Shown: positions 6,993-7,365 of the stretch, piece after piece
How the letters are laid out: each line of letters opens with the position of its first letter
Numbering within the stretch: position 1 is the stretch's first letter
NCBI GenBank assembly: GCA_003520555.1
Contig: DOUO01000100.1
Location: 1 to 7,365 of the forward strand
DNA from: Oscillospiraceae bacterium
GTDB taxonomy: Bacteria; Bacillota; Clostridia; Oscillospirales; Acutalibacteraceae
Reading direction: 5' to 3'
DNA length: 7,365 bases
Notes under the pieces: model-generated
Seen by the model: only the letters and a program-made list of their open reading frames with translations
What the model was told of the DNA's origin: nothing
Databases searched by the model: none
Position numbers and translations under genes: made by a program

Positions 6993-7365
6993 CTGCAGAG
7001 CGGCGCTTTCCGCCGATTTTCCAAAGCTTATTAAGCTTTGGACAGATGTTTTTGAGGAACCTGCCGAAGCGGTAGAATTATTCCTTAACAGAAATAAGGG
7101 CTATTTGCACGCTTACGTCGCCGAAGAAAATGACGTTGTTTCCGCGCTTTATCTTGTTGACTGCGCCTTGAACGGAAAAGCCGCTCACTATCTTTGCGGA
7201 GTGGCGACCGAACCCGGTTACCGCAAACGCGGCATAATGACCAAGCTGCTTGAATATGCTCTTAACGACGCCGGGCAAAGGGGCGATGTTTACTCCGTTC
7301 TTTATCCGGCAAACACGAGCCTGTACAGCTACTACGCAAAGCGCGGATATTTGCCGAAATGCAAG
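6985..7365 (+). CDS. GNAT-family N-acetyltransferase, 3'-truncated by the window
   Basis: The frame opens with ATG at 6985 and stays open to the last base (127 residues visible; a full GNAT of this type may be much longer). Residues 3-30 look like the beta1-alpha1 start of a GNAT fold (CRAALSADFPKLIKLW). V73-A74-T75 with GYRKRGIMTKLLEYAL (78-93) is the acetyl-CoA pyrophosphate-binding motif A, R80-x-x-G83-x-M85, where the last position is Met instead of the more common Gly/Ala. YPANTSLYSYYAKRGYLP is motif B with the typical Tyr-rich helix. GGAG (6974-6977) lies 7 nt before the ATG and fixes the start, which overlaps the DUF2156 gene by 8 nt. Substrate is unknown: an amine of a small molecule, peptide or protein. 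Confidence 0.85.
   Translation, partial: MISCRAALSADFPKLIKLWTDVFEEPAEAVELFLNRNKGYLHAYVAEENDVVSALYLVDCALNGKAAHYLCGVATEPGYRKRGIMTKLLEYALNDAGQRGDVYSVLYPANTSLYSYYAKRGYLPKCK

Overview
The window looks like chromosomal DNA of a low-to-mid GC Gram-positive anaerobe, most likely a gut Clostridia member (Oscillospirales/Ruminococcaceae-like). This is inferred from the clostridial style of the proteins (a lipoprotein substrate-binding protein with a Ser/Thr/Lys-rich linker, ThyX in place of ThyA), strong AGGAGG-type ribosome sites and near-consensus sigma-A promoters. All genes lie on the + strand, in three transcription blocks separated by two convincing intrinsic terminators. I see no mobile element, CRISPR array, tRNA or rRNA.

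Block 1 (1-1815) is the 3' three quarters of pheT, the beta subunit of phenylalanyl-tRNA synthetase. It is cut only by the window edge and ends at a hairpin terminator (about 1823-1855).

Block 2 (about 1936-4472) is a complete three-gene polar amino-acid ABC importer: lipoprotein receptor, HisM-type permease and GlnQ/HisP-type ATPase. It has its own promoter (TTTACT-17-TATAAT). Two abutting dyads sit just upstream of the -35; one matches the published CodY box at 12 of 15 positions. A stem-loop lies at the extreme 5' end of the predicted mRNA, and a UUCG-loop terminator follows the last gene.

Block 3 (about 4538 to beyond the window end) starts from a very good promoter (TTGAAA-17-TATAAT). 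It encodes ThyX (flavin-dependent thymidylate synthase) and a dTMP kinase-like protein, two consecutive steps dUMP to dTMP to dTDP. These are followed by a soluble DUF2156 protein and a GNAT acetyltransferase that runs off the window. The four genes abut or overlap (0, 7 and 8 nt), so they are very probably one translationally coupled operon. The link between dTTP synthesis and the two acyltransferase-fold proteins is unexplained.

Most of the window is recognisable housekeeping and transport. The less ordinary points are the gene mixture in block 3, the cysteine-rich ThyX tail, the atypical P-loop of the kinase, and the regulatory architecture upstream of the importer. I did not find a clearly new system.
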